From Kineosporia corallincola (GTDB lineage Bacteria; Actinomycetota; Actinomycetes; Actinomycetales; Kineosporiaceae), in NCBI RefSeq assembly GCF_018499875.1, contig NZ_JAHBAY010000007.1, positions 186,001 to 250,000 of the forward strand: a DNA stretch of 64,000 nt, in the 5' to 3' direction. Positions 42,903 through 51,459 of this stretch are shown here, in pieces; positions within the stretch are counted from its first letter, which is position 1, and every line of letters begins with the position of its first letter. The notes beneath the pieces are model-generated. The model was not told the DNA's origin. It searched no databases and was given only the letters and a program-made list of their open reading frames with translations. Both the position numbers and the translations under genes were made by a program.

Positions 42903-43388
42903 ATGTACCTGATCAAGGAACGCTTCTTCGACATCGGTGACGACTTCGACATCACCGACGAGGACGGCCGGCTGGTGCTGCACGTCGACGGCAAGGTGCT
43001 GAGCCTGCGCGGGCGGCTGGTGATCGAGGACCCCTCGGGCCGTGAGCTGGCGTCGGTGCACCGGCAGCTGGTGTCGCTGCGTGAGACCTACACGATCACG
43101 GTGGGCGACCAGAAGGCCGCGGAGGTGAAGAAGAAGTTCTTCACGCCGTTCGGCGACCGGTTCACCATCGACGTGCCCGGCCCGGACGACCTGGAGATGA
43201 AGGGCGACCTGTTCGACCACGAGTACGTGGTGGAGCGGGGTGGCCGGGAGGTGGCCAACGTGTCCAAGCGCTGGCTCACCTTCCGCGACACCTACGCCGT
43301 GCGGGTGGCCGACGGCGAGGACCACCTGCTGATCCTCGCCGCCGTGCTGTCGCTCGACCTCGCGGCCGCCCGCAAGAAGGACGACTAG
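42903..43388 (+). CDS. LURP-one-related (LOR) family protein 3
   Basis: A 161-aa single-domain LOR protein with the classic opening YLIKERFFDIGDDFDITDEDGR and the repeated strand pattern LVLHVDGKVLSLRGRLVIEDPSGRELASV. It ends with the hydrophobic central helix (LLILAAVLSLDLAAAR). The ATG at 42903 has GGAGA nine bases upstream; another ATG at 42894 would overlap the upstream stop as ATGA. It is coupled to two c-di-GMP enzymes. Function unknown; it is much shorter than the two LOR proteins near 16-17 kb and lacks their WGTP tail. Confidence 0.85.
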   Translation: MYLIKERFFDIGDDFDITDEDGRLVLHVDGKVLSLRGRLVIEDPSGRELASVHRQLVSLRETYTITVGDQKAAEVKKKFFTPFGDRFTIDVPGPDDLEMKGDLFDHEYVVERGGREVANVSKRWLTFRDTYAVRVADGEDHLLILAAVLSLDLAAARKKDD

Positions 43389-43392
43389 GGCG

Positions 43393-44496
43393 TCACGGGT
43401 GCCCCGCAGCAGGCATGGAATTCCCCAACATGCCCTCGGGCGGGGGAGCGGTACTCGCCCGCACCACCAGCTCGATCGGCACCAGCACGTTGACCGGCGT
43501 GCTGGTGCCGTTCTTGATGCCGTGGATCAGCAGGTCCACGCTGCGCCGCCCGACCGCGCCGAAGCTCTGCCGGATCGTGGTCAGTGGCGGCCAGAAGTCC
43601 TTGGCCTCGGCCATGTCGTCGAACCCGAGCACGCTGACCTGGCCCGGCACCGGCCGCCCACGCTCGTGCATCGCCCGCAGGATGCCCAGCGCCATCTGGT
43701 CGTTGGCCGCGAAAATGGCGGTCACGTCCGGGTTCTCGGCCAGTTCCAGTCCGGCCCGGTAACCCGCGTCGGACGACCAGTCGCCGATGATCACCGGTGG
43801 CACCGCGCGGCCGTTCGCCCGCAGCGTGTCGTGCCAGGACTGCCGGCGGCGCACGGCGGAGTACGAGCTCTCCGGACCGGAGACGTGCCACACCGTGTCG
43901 TGGCCGAGTCCGAGCAGGTGCTCGGTGGCCAGTTTCGCGCCCTCGGCCTGGTCGGTGTCGACCACCGGGGCCGGCAGCTGGGCCCCCGCGTCCACCACCA
44001 CGAGCGGCAGCCCGGCCGGCAGCTGCACCTCGTTGGTGTCGATCAGGTGCGCCTCGATCACGATGATCACGCCGTCGACCGCCTGCTTGTTCAGCCGGGC
44101 GAAGGCCTTGGTGACGTCGGACTGCGAGGCCCGCCGCACCGGGATCAGGGTGAGGGAGTAGTTCGCGTCGACGGCCGCCTTGGCGATCGAGTCGAGCGTC
44201 TGCATGTTCCCGAACGACGACAACGTGAACATGATGACGCCGATATTGCCGAATCGTCCTAATCGCAGAGCGCGAGCGGCATTGTTCGGCCGGTAGCCGA
44301 CTTCACTCATCGCGGCCAATACGCGACCGCGCGTGGTTTCGTCGACGTTTGTGCGCCCATTCACCACCCGCGATACCGTCTGCCCCGAAACCCCCGCAAT
44401 TCGGGCGACGTCGGCCATCGAGGGGCCACGACGGTGGGATCTTGGCTCCACGGTGGGGGTTTCGTCAGCCTCGACGGTGTCGTCCGGGTGGTTCAC
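43393..44496 (-). CDS. LacI-family regulator of the arabinogalactan-type operon
   Basis: A 367-aa repressor. The helix-turn-helix is SMADVARIAGVSGQTVSRVVNGRTNV, starting about residue 25, and the effector domain has PLVVVDAG, HLLGLGHDTVWHVSGP, IFAANDQMALGILRAM and QVSVLGFDD. The GTG at 44496 is the best start by position, though its ribosome site is weak. It is divergent from the permease-permease-lipoprotein-GH51-GH35 operon. Two matching palindromes lie in the gap between, so it probably represses both directions until an arabinose- or galactose-containing inducer appears. Confidence 0.9.
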   Translation of the reverse strand: MNHPDDTVEADETPTVEPRSHRRGPSMADVARIAGVSGQTVSRVVNGRTNVDETTRGRVLAAMSEVGYRPNNAARALRLGRFGNIGVIMFTLSSFGNMQTLDSIAKAAVDANYSLTLIPVRRASQSDVTKAFARLNKQAVDGVIIVIEAHLIDTNEVQLPAGLPLVVVDAGAQLPAPVVDTDQAEGAKLATEHLLGLGHDTVWHVSGPESSYSAVRRRQSWHDTLRANGRAVPPVIIGDWSSDAGYRAGLELAENPDVTAIFAANDQMALGILRAMHERGRPVPGQVSVLGFDDMAEAKDFWPPLTTIRQSFGAVGRRSVDLLIHGIKNGTSTPVNVLVPIELVVRASTAPPPEGMLGNSMPAAGHP

Positions 44497-44513
44497 AGTC
44501 CCAGGCCCGTGGT

Positions 44514-44531
44514 CATGTTCACGTAAACATG
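44514..44531. promoter_or_regulatory. LacI-type operator 1
   Basis: CATGTTCACGTAAACATG, an 18-bp palindrome with one mismatched pair, fits ATGTTnACGTnAACAT. It lies 17 bases upstream of the lacI-type gene start. Confidence 0.75.
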
Positions 44532-44549
44532 CTAGCTTCCCCACACCAA

Positions 44550-44567
44550 AATGTTGACGTAAACATT
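44550..44567. promoter_or_regulatory. LacI-type operator 2, covering a -35 box
   Basis: AATGTTGACGTAAACATT has the same core as operator 1, with centres 36 bp apart. It contains TTGACG (44554-44559), a good -35 for the plus-strand operon, so a bound repressor would block RNA polymerase. The -10 is not clear. Confidence 0.75.
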
Positions 44568-44593
44568 CTGGGTCTTTCCAGAGAGGTAAAGAG

Positions 44594-45523
44594 ATGACGA
44601 TGGCGTCGGTGACCGCGAGGACGGTCCCGCCCGCGCGGTCTGCGCTTCGGCGCAAGCCGCGTAAGGATTGGCGTGGCTGGATTTTCGTCGGGCCCTTCAT
44701 GGCCGTGTTCGCGCTGGTCTTCATCGCGCCGCTGTTCTACGCGATCTACCTGAGCACCTTCCGCAAGCAGCTGATCGGCGGCAACCACTTCGTCGGTCTG
44801 GACAACTACACCCAGCTGTTCCAGGACGCCAGCTTCTGGGAGGCGCTCCTGCGGGTGCTGCTCTTCCTGGTGGTGCAGGTCCCGATCATGCTGGGCATCG
44901 CGCTCGCCGCGGCGATGGCGATCGACAGTGCGCGGCTGTACGCCGCGGGCCTCTTCCGGATCGTGCTCTTCCTGCCCTACGCGGTGCCGGCCGTGGTGGC
45001 CGCGCTGATGTGGGGCTTCATCTACGGCGACCAGTTCGGTCTGGTCGGCAACGTCAACGACATCCTCGGGTCCACCGTGCTGAAGCCGTTCAGCTCCGAC
45101 TGGATGCTGATCTCGATCGGCAACATCGTGACCTGGGAGTTCGTCGGCTACAACATGCTGATCTTCTACACCACGCTGAAGACGATCCCGACCGAGCTCT
45201 ACGAGGCCGCGGAACTCGACGGCGCGGGCCAGCTCTGGATCATCCGCGCGATCAAGATCCCGGCCCTGCGCGGTGCCCTGGTGATCGGCACGATCTTCTC
45301 GATCATCGGTAGCTTCCAGCTGTTCAACGAGCCGAACATCCTGCGCCCGCTGGCCGAGAACATCCTCACCACCGACTACACCCCGAACATGTACGCCTAC
45401 AACCTGGCCTTCAGTGGGCAGCAGCAGAACTACTCGGCCACCGTCGCGATCGTGATGGGCGTCGTGACCGCGGTCATCGCCTACGTCGTGCAGCTGCGTG
45501 GCTCGCGGACGGAGGACCGCTGA
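44594..45523 (+). CDS. sugar ABC transporter permease, MalF type
   Basis: A 309-aa CUT1 permease. A basic N-terminus of about 28 residues precedes the first helix (IFVGPFMAVFALVFIAPLFYAIYL); the EAA loop is ELYEAAELDGAGQLWIIRAI. First gene of the operon, ATG preceded by GAGAGG, 27 bases after operator 2. It pairs with the next gene product. Confidence 0.9.
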   Translation: MTMASVTARTVPPARSALRRKPRKDWRGWIFVGPFMAVFALVFIAPLFYAIYLSTFRKQLIGGNHFVGLDNYTQLFQDASFWEALLRVLLFLVVQVPIMLGIALAAAMAIDSARLYAAGLFRIVLFLPYAVPAVVAALMWGFIYGDQFGLVGNVNDILGSTVLKPFSSDWMLISIGNIVTWEFVGYNMLIFYTTLKTIPTELYEAAELDGAGQLWIIRAIKIPALRGALVIGTIFSIIGSFQLFNEPNILRPLAENILTTDYTPNMYAYNLAFSGQQQNYSATVAIVMGVVTAVIAYVVQLRGSRTEDR

Positions 45524-45524
45524 G

Positions 45525-46445
45525 ATGAGCACCCTCACCCGGGCCGAGGCCCGCAACGGCCGGGCCAACCGGCACGTGCGCTCCAAGCCCAAGGGCCGCC
45601 CCGGCACGCAGAAGTCGATCGCGCTGACCGTGCTGATGGCCGCGTTCCTGATCTACACCGTGCTGCCGCTGCTGTGGCTGGTCATCAATGCCTCCAAGAC
45701 CCAGGCCGACCTGTTCGACTCCTTCGGTCTGTGGTTCGGTGACTCCTTCGCCCTGTTCAGCAACATCCAGGACACGCTGACCTACCGGGACGGCATCTTC
45801 CTGCGCTGGCTCGGCAACACGCTGATCTACGTGGTGGTCGGCGCCGGCGGCGCCACCCTGCTGGCCACCCTGGCCGGCTACGGCCTGGCCAAGTTCCGCT
45901 TCCCCGGCCGCGGTGCGGTGTTCTCCATCGTGCTCGGCGCGGTGGCCGTGCCGGGTACCGCCCTGGCCGTGCCGACCTTCCTGATGTTCAGCAAGATGAA
46001 CCTGACGAACACCCCGTGGGCCGTCATCATCCCGTCGCTGATCAGCCCGTTCGGCCTGTACCTGATGTGGGTGTTCGCGGTCGAGGCGATCCCCACCGAG
46101 ATCCTCGAGGCGGCCCGGGTGGACGGCGCCGGCGAACTGAGGACCTTCTTCACGATTTCGATACGGCTCCTGGCCCCCGGCATCGTGACGGTGCTGTTGT
46201 TCACTACTGTGGCGACCTGGAACAACTACTTCCTGCCACTGATCATGCTGAGCGACTCGGATTGGTACCCGTTGACCGTCGGTCTGAACCAATGGAACAG
46301 CCAGGCCACGGGTGCCGGCGCACAGCCGATCTTCAACCTCGTGCTGACCGGGTCGCTGCTGTCGATCATCCCCATCGTCGTGGCATTCCTCGTCCTGCAA
46401 CGTCAGTGGCAGTCCGGCCTGTCCGCCGGAAGTGTGAAGGCGTGA
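45525..46445 (+). CDS. sugar ABC transporter permease, MalG type
   Basis: A 306-aa CUT1 permease with first helix ALTVLMAAFLIYTVLPLLWLV after a basic tail and the EAA loop EILEAARVDGAGELRTFFTI. The ATG at 45525 comes one base after the upstream stop, so translation is coupled. No ATPase gene is linked. Confidence 0.9.
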   Translation: MSTLTRAEARNGRANRHVRSKPKGRPGTQKSIALTVLMAAFLIYTVLPLLWLVINASKTQADLFDSFGLWFGDSFALFSNIQDTLTYRDGIFLRWLGNTLIYVVVGAGGATLLATLAGYGLAKFRFPGRGAVFSIVLGAVAVPGTALAVPTFLMFSKMNLTNTPWAVIIPSLISPFGLYLMWVFAVEAIPTEILEAARVDGAGELRTFFTISIRLLAPGIVTVLLFTTVATWNNYFLPLIMLSDSDWYPLTVGLNQWNSQATGAGAQPIFNLVLTGSLLSIIPIVVAFLVLQRQWQSGLSAGSVKA

Positions 46446-46496
46446 GAGCTCCGACCCTCCTCCGCCCCCGCACCGGCTGTTCCAACCCCGAAACAA

Positions 46497-46518
46497 CCCG
46501 GCGTTCCCCCGCGCCGGG
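46497..46518 (+). other. hairpin between permease and binding-protein genes
   Basis: A 7-bp perfect stem CCCGGCG/CGCCGGG with an 8-nt loop in the 110-base gap. It may protect the downstream mRNA so that the lipoprotein is made in excess over the permeases. Confidence 0.4.
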
Positions 46519-46555
46519 GTCCCGAAGCACGACGAAGTGAAGGGAACAACCCCCG

Positions 46556-47911
46556 ATGTCCCGTAAGTTCCGCAAGCCCCTGGCTCGCGTGGCGGTCACC
46601 CTGGGTGCCGTGCTCGCGGTCGGGACGACCCTCGCCGCGTGCGGTGGTGGCAGCTCCGACGACTCCGCCGACGCCGGGTCCTTCTCGCAGGCCGACCTCG
46701 ACGCCGCGCTGGAGAAGGGTGGCGAGATCACCTACTGGAGCTGGACCCCGTCCGGCGAGGACCAGGTCGCGGCGTTCGAGAAGGCGTACCCCAACGTCAA
46801 GGTCAACCTTGAGAACGTGGGCACGAACACCGACCAGTACACCAAGATGACGAACGCGATCGAGGCCGGTGACGGTGCCCCCGACGTCGCGCAGATCGAG
46901 TACTACGCGTTCCCGCAGTACGCGCTGTCCGAGTCGCTGCTCGACCTGAGCACCTACGGCCTGGACGAGCTGAAGTCCGCCTACACGGCCTCCACCTGGG
47001 GCTCCGTGGCGTTCGACGGCAAGGTCTACGGTCTGCCGCAGGACTCCGGCCCGATGGCGCTGTTCTACAACAAGAAGGTCTTCGACGAGGCCGGCATCGA
47101 CAAGGCGCCGACCACGTGGGACGAGTACATCGCCGACGCGAAGCTCATCCACGAGAAGAACCCGAAGGCCTACATCACCGCCGACAGCGGTGACGGTGGC
47201 TTCACCAGCTCGATGATCTGGCAGGCCGGCGGCCACCCGTTCAACGTCTCGGGCACCGAGGTCTCGGTCAACTTCGAGGACGAGGGCACCAAGAAGTTCA
47301 CCGCCATGTGGAACCAGCTCCACCAGAACGACCTGCTCTCGGACACCGTGGGCTGGAGCGACGAGTGGTTCAAGGGCCTGACCGACGGCACCATCGCCTC
47401 GCTGGTCACCGGCGCCTGGATGCCGGGCAACCTGGAGGCCAACGCCGCCGGTGCGTCCGGTGACTGGCGGGTCGCCCCGATCCCGACCTACGACGGCCAG
47501 CCCGTCACGGCCGAGAACGGCGGCTCCGGCCAGGCCGTGCTGAAGCAGAGCAAGAACCCGGCGCTGGCCGCCGCGTTCGTGCGCTGGCTGAACCACGACT
47601 CGGCGAGCCTCGACATCTTCATCGAGAGCGGCGGCTTCCCGTCGACCACCGCCGAGCTGGGCGACCCGGAGTTCACCGAGGCCAAGTCGAAGTACTTCGG
47701 TGGCCAGCAGGTCAACAAGGTGCTCGCCGAGGCGGCCGGCCAGGTCCAGCCGAACTGGTCCTACCTGCCCTACCAGGCCTACGCGTTCACCATCTTCGGT
47801 GACACGGCCGGCAAGGCGTACGTCGACCGCAGCGACCTGAACGCCGGCCTGGCGTCCTGGAAGGAAGCGCTCGACACCTACGGCAAGCAGCAGGGCTTCA
47901 CGGTCAAGTAA
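46556..47911 (+). CDS. extracellular sugar-binding lipoprotein
   Basis: A 451-aa solute-binding protein with a basic signal peptide and lipobox LAAC (lipidated C29), a Ser/Asp linker, and a CUT1-type mature domain (GEITYWSWTPSGEDQVAAFEK, PQDSGPMALFYNKKVFDEAGI, GAWMPGNLEAN). It hands sugar to the two preceding permeases. It is followed by a terminator-like hairpin, then by the two glycosidase genes. The cargo is probably an arabinose/galactose-containing oligosaccharide, inferred from those enzymes. Confidence 0.92.
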   Translation: MSRKFRKPLARVAVTLGAVLAVGTTLAACGGGSSDDSADAGSFSQADLDAALEKGGEITYWSWTPSGEDQVAAFEKAYPNVKVNLENVGTNTDQYTKMTNAIEAGDGAPDVAQIEYYAFPQYALSESLLDLSTYGLDELKSAYTASTWGSVAFDGKVYGLPQDSGPMALFYNKKVFDEAGIDKAPTTWDEYIADAKLIHEKNPKAYITADSGDGGFTSSMIWQAGGHPFNVSGTEVSVNFEDEGTKKFTAMWNQLHQNDLLSDTVGWSDEWFKGLTDGTIASLVTGAWMPGNLEANAAGASGDWRVAPIPTYDGQPVTAENGGSGQAVLKQSKNPALAAAFVRWLNHDSASLDIFIESGGFPSTTAELGDPEFTEAKSKYFGGQQVNKVLAEAAGQVQPNWSYLPYQAYAFTIFGDTAGKAYVDRSDLNAGLASWKEALDTYGKQQGFTVK

Positions 47912-47928
47912 GTCCGGCTCCAGGTAGG

Positions 47929-47963
47929 GAACAGGCCGGGCTCCGCCGGAGTCCGGCCTGTTC
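47929..47963 (+). terminator. hairpin after the binding-protein gene
   Basis: An 11-bp perfect stem GAACAGGCCGG/CCGGCCTGTTC with a 13-nt loop and a short T-run (TTT) after it, 17 bases beyond the stop. It may lower expression of the glycosidase genes relative to the binding protein. Confidence 0.65.
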
Positions 47964-48018
47964 TTTGCCCGAAAACAATTGCTCAGGCAACGGATACACC
48001 CGCAAGAGAGGTAACACG

Positions 48019-49578
48019 ATGATCCCGGCAGACCTGCGGGTCCATCTCGGCGAGACGGTGGCGGCTGTTCCGCCGCGACTGTTCGGCGGTTTCGTCGAGC
48101 ACATGGGCCGGTGCGTCTACCAGGGCATCTACGAACCGGGGCACCCGAGCGCCGACACCGAGGGGTTCCGTCAGGACGTCCTCGAACTGGTGCGGGAACT
48201 CGGCGTCACCGTGGCCCGTTACCCGGGCGGCAATTTCGTCTCCGGCTACCGCTGGGAAGACGGCGTCGGGCCGCGCGAGCAGCGCCCCGTGCGCCTGGAC
48301 GCGGCCTGGCACAGCACCGAGACCAACCAGGTCGGGCTGCACGAGTTCGCCGGCTGGGCGCAGCGGGCCGGCGTCGAGGTGATGCAGGCCGTGAACCTCG
48401 GCACCCGTGGCATTCTCGAGGCCGGCGACCTGCTGGAGTACTCCAACCACCCGGGCGGCACCGCGCTCAGCGAGCGGCGCCGGGCCAACGGCGCCGACGA
48501 GCCGTTCGGCATCACCCTGTGGTGCCTGGGCAACGAGATGGACGGTCCCTGGCAGATCGGCCACAAGAGCGCCGACGAGTACGGTCGCCTGGCCGCCGAG
48601 ACCGCCCGCTACATGCGCTTTCTCGACCACCGCGTGGAGCTGGTGGTGGCCGGCAGCTCGAACATGGAGATGCCGACCTTCGGGGAGTGGGAGCGCACCG
48701 TTCTGCGGCACACCGCGGAGCTCGCCGACCACATCTCGGTGCACGCCTACTACGAGGAGAGCGACGGTGACGTCGCCAGCTTCCTCGCCTCCGGCGCCGG
48801 GCTGGACCGCTACCTCGACACCGTCGCGGGCATCATCGACGAGGTGCTCGCCGAACTGGGCCTGGACAGGAAGATCGGCATCAGCGTCGACGAGTGGAAC
48901 GTCTGGTACCAGCGGGACTGGAACGAGAACCACAAGGACGCCGTGCTCTCCGGCGACTGGCCGCAGGCCCCGCGGCTGATCGAGGACGAGTACAACGTCA
49001 CCGACGCGGTGGTGGTCGGCTCACTGCTGATCTCGCTGCTGCGGCACAGTGACCGGGTCTCGATGGCCAACCTGGCCCAGCTGGTCAACGTGATCGCCCC
49101 GATCCGGTGCGAGCCCGACGCCGCCGCCTGGCGCCAGACCACGTTCTTCCCGTTCGCCCTGACCTCGGCGCGGGGCCGGGGTGCCGTGCTCGGCTCGGAC
49201 CTGACGGTGGGCTCGGCGCCCACCGCGCGCTACGGCGACGTCGAACTGGTGGACGCTGTCAGCACCGTCGCGGACGACGGTTCCGTCTCGGTGTTCGTGG
49301 TCAACCGGGCCGTGACCGACGAGGCCGCCCTCAGCATCGAGTTCACCGGCGGCGAGCTGGTTCTCGCCGACGCGCAGACCCTCACCGCCCCGACCGGCGG
49401 CGACCGCTTCACCACCAACACCCGCAACGAGCAGCCGGTCTCGCCGGTCGCGCTGTCCGGCATCCGCACGGAGACCGGGGAGGGAGCGACCCGGCTGGCC
49501 GTCACGCTCCCGCCCGTCTCCTGGTCGGTGCTGACCCTGCGCCCGGCACAGAAACTTTCGGAGGAACAGCGTGGCTGA
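48019..49578 (+). CDS. GH51 alpha-L-arabinofuranosidase
   Basis: A 519-aa retaining glycosidase that removes alpha-L-arabinofuranosyl side groups. The acid/base is E173 in CLGNEMDGPWQ and the nucleophile E292 in SVDEWNVWY. The opening FGGFVEHMGRCVYQGIYEPGHP is diagnostic, and a C-terminal beta-sandwich completes the usual length. No signal peptide, so it is intracellular. The ATG at 48019 has GAGAGG upstream; an earlier frame start at 47965 has none. It overlaps the GH35 gene by eight bases. Confidence 0.93.
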   Translation: MIPADLRVHLGETVAAVPPRLFGGFVEHMGRCVYQGIYEPGHPSADTEGFRQDVLELVRELGVTVARYPGGNFVSGYRWEDGVGPREQRPVRLDAAWHSTETNQVGLHEFAGWAQRAGVEVMQAVNLGTRGILEAGDLLEYSNHPGGTALSERRRANGADEPFGITLWCLGNEMDGPWQIGHKSADEYGRLAAETARYMRFLDHRVELVVAGSSNMEMPTFGEWERTVLRHTAELADHISVHAYYEESDGDVASFLASGAGLDRYLDTVAGIIDEVLAELGLDRKIGISVDEWNVWYQRDWNENHKDAVLSGDWPQAPRLIEDEYNVTDAVVVGSLLISLLRHSDRVSMANLAQLVNVIAPIRCEPDAAAWRQTTFFPFALTSARGRGAVLGSDLTVGSAPTARYGDVELVDAVSTVADDGSVSVFVVNRAVTDEAALSIEFTGGELVLADAQTLTAPTGGDRFTTNTRNEQPVSPVALSGIRTETGEGATRLAVTLPPVSWSVLTLRPAQKLSEEQRG

Positions 49579-51313
49579 ACTGACCATCGGGGAGAAGGAC
49601 TTCCTCCTGGACGGGGAGCCGTACCAGATCCTGTCCGGTGCCCTGCACTACTTCCGGATCCACCCGGACCAGTGGGCCGACCGGATCCACAAGGCCCGGC
49701 TGATGGGCCTGAACACGATCGAGACCTACGTGCCGTGGAACGCGCACGCGCCGCGGCGCGGCGAGTTCGTCACCGAGGGCGGCCTGGACCTGGAGCGGTT
49801 CCTGCGCCTGGTGGCCGCCGAGGGCATGCACGCGATCGTCCGCCCCGGCCCGTACATCTGCGCGGAGTGGAGCAACGGCGGTCTGCCGCCGTGGCTGCTG
49901 CGCATCCCCGGGGTGGAGCTGCGCCGGGCCGAGCCGCAGTACCTGAAGGCCCTCACCGAGTACCTCCAGGCGGTCTACCGGATCGTCGCCCCGCTCCAGA
50001 TCGACCGCGGCGGGCCGGTTTTCCTGGTGCAGATCGAGAACGAGTACGGCGCCTACGGATCCGACAAGGAGTACCTGGCCGAGCTGGTCCGGGTCACCCG
50101 CGAGGCGGACATCACCGTGCCGCTGACCACGATCGACCAGCCCGACCCGCAGATGCTGGCCGACGGCAGCCTGCCCGGCCTGCACATGACCGCCTCGTTC
50201 GGCTCGCGCAGCACCGAGCGGTTCGCCACCCTGCGTCAGTTCCAGCCCACCGGGCCGCTGATGTGCATGGAGTTCTGGAACGGCTGGTTCGACAGCTGGG
50301 GCTTCCACCACCACACCACCACGGTGGAGGAGTCGGACACCGCGCTGGACGAGATCCTGCGGGTGGGTGGCTCGGTGAACTTCTACATGTTCCACGGCGG
50401 CACCAACTTCGGCATGACCAACGGCGCCAACGACAAGGGCGCCTACGTGCCGCTGGTGACGTCGTACGACTACGACGCCCCGCTCGACGAGGCCGGCCAC
50501 CCGACCGCCAAGTTCCACGCCTTCCGCAAGACGATCGCCAAGTACGCCCCGGTGCCCGACGAGGTGCCGCCGCCCGGCCCGGCCGCGCCGGTGCTGGAGG
50601 TCGCGCTCCAGGAGCGGGCGGGGCTGCTCGGCCTGGCCGCCGAACTCGGCGCGGCCCGCGACGCCGATCACGCCGCGACCTTCGAGGAGCTCGGCCAGGA
50701 CACCGGTTTCGTGCTCTACGAGACGTCGGTCGAGGGCCGGGCGCCGGGTGTGCTCACCCTGGACGAGGTGCGGGACCGGGCCTGGGTGTTCGCCGACGGC
50801 GTCCCGGTCGGCATCCTGGCCAGGGACTCGCACGAGCGCTCGATCCGTCTGCCGCTCGCGTCGTCCACCATCGGGATCCTGGTGGAGGATCAGGGACGGG
50901 TGAACTACGGCCCGCGGCTGGGCGAGGAGAAGGGCCTGATCGGCGAGATCCGGCTGGCCGGCGAGCCGCTGACCGGCTGGACGGCGACTCCGCTCGACGT
51001 CGAGCTGCTGCCCGGGCTGGACCTGGCCGGCCGGTCCACCGACCACGGCCCGACGGTGCTGACCGCGGAGTTCGAGCTGGACGCGCCCGCCGACCTGTTC
51101 CTCGACACCGCCGCCTGGGGCAAGGGCCTGGCCTGGGTCAACGGGTTCGACCTGGGCCGCTACTGGCGTCGCGGACCGACCCGGACGCTGTACGTGCCCG
51201 GCCCGGTGACCCGGGCCGGTGTGAACCGGATCGTGGTGCTGGAGCTGGAGGCGATGGCCGAGCCGGTGGCCCGGTTCGTCGAGGGTCTGAGCCTGGGGCA
51301 GACCGAGTTCTGA
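49571..51313 (+). CDS. GH35 beta-galactosidase
   Basis: A 580-aa beta-galactosidase. The family signature RPGPYICAEWSNGGLPPWL starts at residue 91, the acid/base glutamate is in QIENEYG (156-160) and the nucleophile is E234 in MEFWNGWFDSWG. The C-terminal half has the jelly-roll domains of GH35 (LDTAAWGKGLAWVNGFDLGRYW). No signal peptide. Its GTG start lies inside the end of the GH51 gene. Together the two enzymes would strip arabinose and galactose from imported arabinogalacto-oligosaccharides. Confidence 0.93.
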   Translation: MAELTIGEKDFLLDGEPYQILSGALHYFRIHPDQWADRIHKARLMGLNTIETYVPWNAHAPRRGEFVTEGGLDLERFLRLVAAEGMHAIVRPGPYICAEWSNGGLPPWLLRIPGVELRRAEPQYLKALTEYLQAVYRIVAPLQIDRGGPVFLVQIENEYGAYGSDKEYLAELVRVTREADITVPLTTIDQPDPQMLADGSLPGLHMTASFGSRSTERFATLRQFQPTGPLMCMEFWNGWFDSWGFHHHTTTVEESDTALDEILRVGGSVNFYMFHGGTNFGMTNGANDKGAYVPLVTSYDYDAPLDEAGHPTAKFHAFRKTIAKYAPVPDEVPPPGPAAPVLEVALQERAGLLGLAAELGAARDADHAATFEELGQDTGFVLYETSVEGRAPGVLTLDEVRDRAWVFADGVPVGILARDSHERSIRLPLASSTIGILVEDQGRVNYGPRLGEEKGLIGEIRLAGEPLTGWTATPLDVELLPGLDLAGRSTDHGPTVLTAEFELDAPADLFLDTAAWGKGLAWVNGFDLGRYWRRGPTRTLYVPGPVTRAGVNRIVVLELEAMAEPVARFVEGLSLGQTEF

Positions 51314-51317
51314 GAAC

Positions 51318-51350
51318 CCGGCCGGGCAGCGTGAAATCCTGCCCGGCCGG
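51318..51350 (+). terminator. terminator of the GH51/GH35 operon
   Basis: A perfect 12-bp stem CCGGCCGGGCAG/CTGCCCGGCCGG with a 9-nt loop, four bases after the GH35 stop. Confidence 0.8.
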
Positions 51351-51446
51351 CCTCCTCCGGATCCCGCCCGTCCACTACTGACCAGTGTCTTTGGACGCTT
51401 GTCGGAGAACACGCCAAGTCATGACACATGAACGCGCTGTGCCCGA

Positions 51447-51452
51447 TACAGT
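51447..51452 (+). promoter_or_regulatory. -10 box of a leaderless transcript
   Basis: TACAGT is exactly seven bases before the GTG at 51460, with no ribosome site between. It supports that start over an ATG at 51421, which would lie upstream of the -10. Confidence 0.5.
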
Positions 51453-51459
51453 TCCGAGA

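Noticed and set aside
30861-51350. Attachment-site duplication: CCCGGCCGGGC at the tRNA-Val 3' end and again near 51317
   Set aside because: Only 11 palindromic G/C bases match, and similar strings occur elsewhere in the window. No integrase gene is present.
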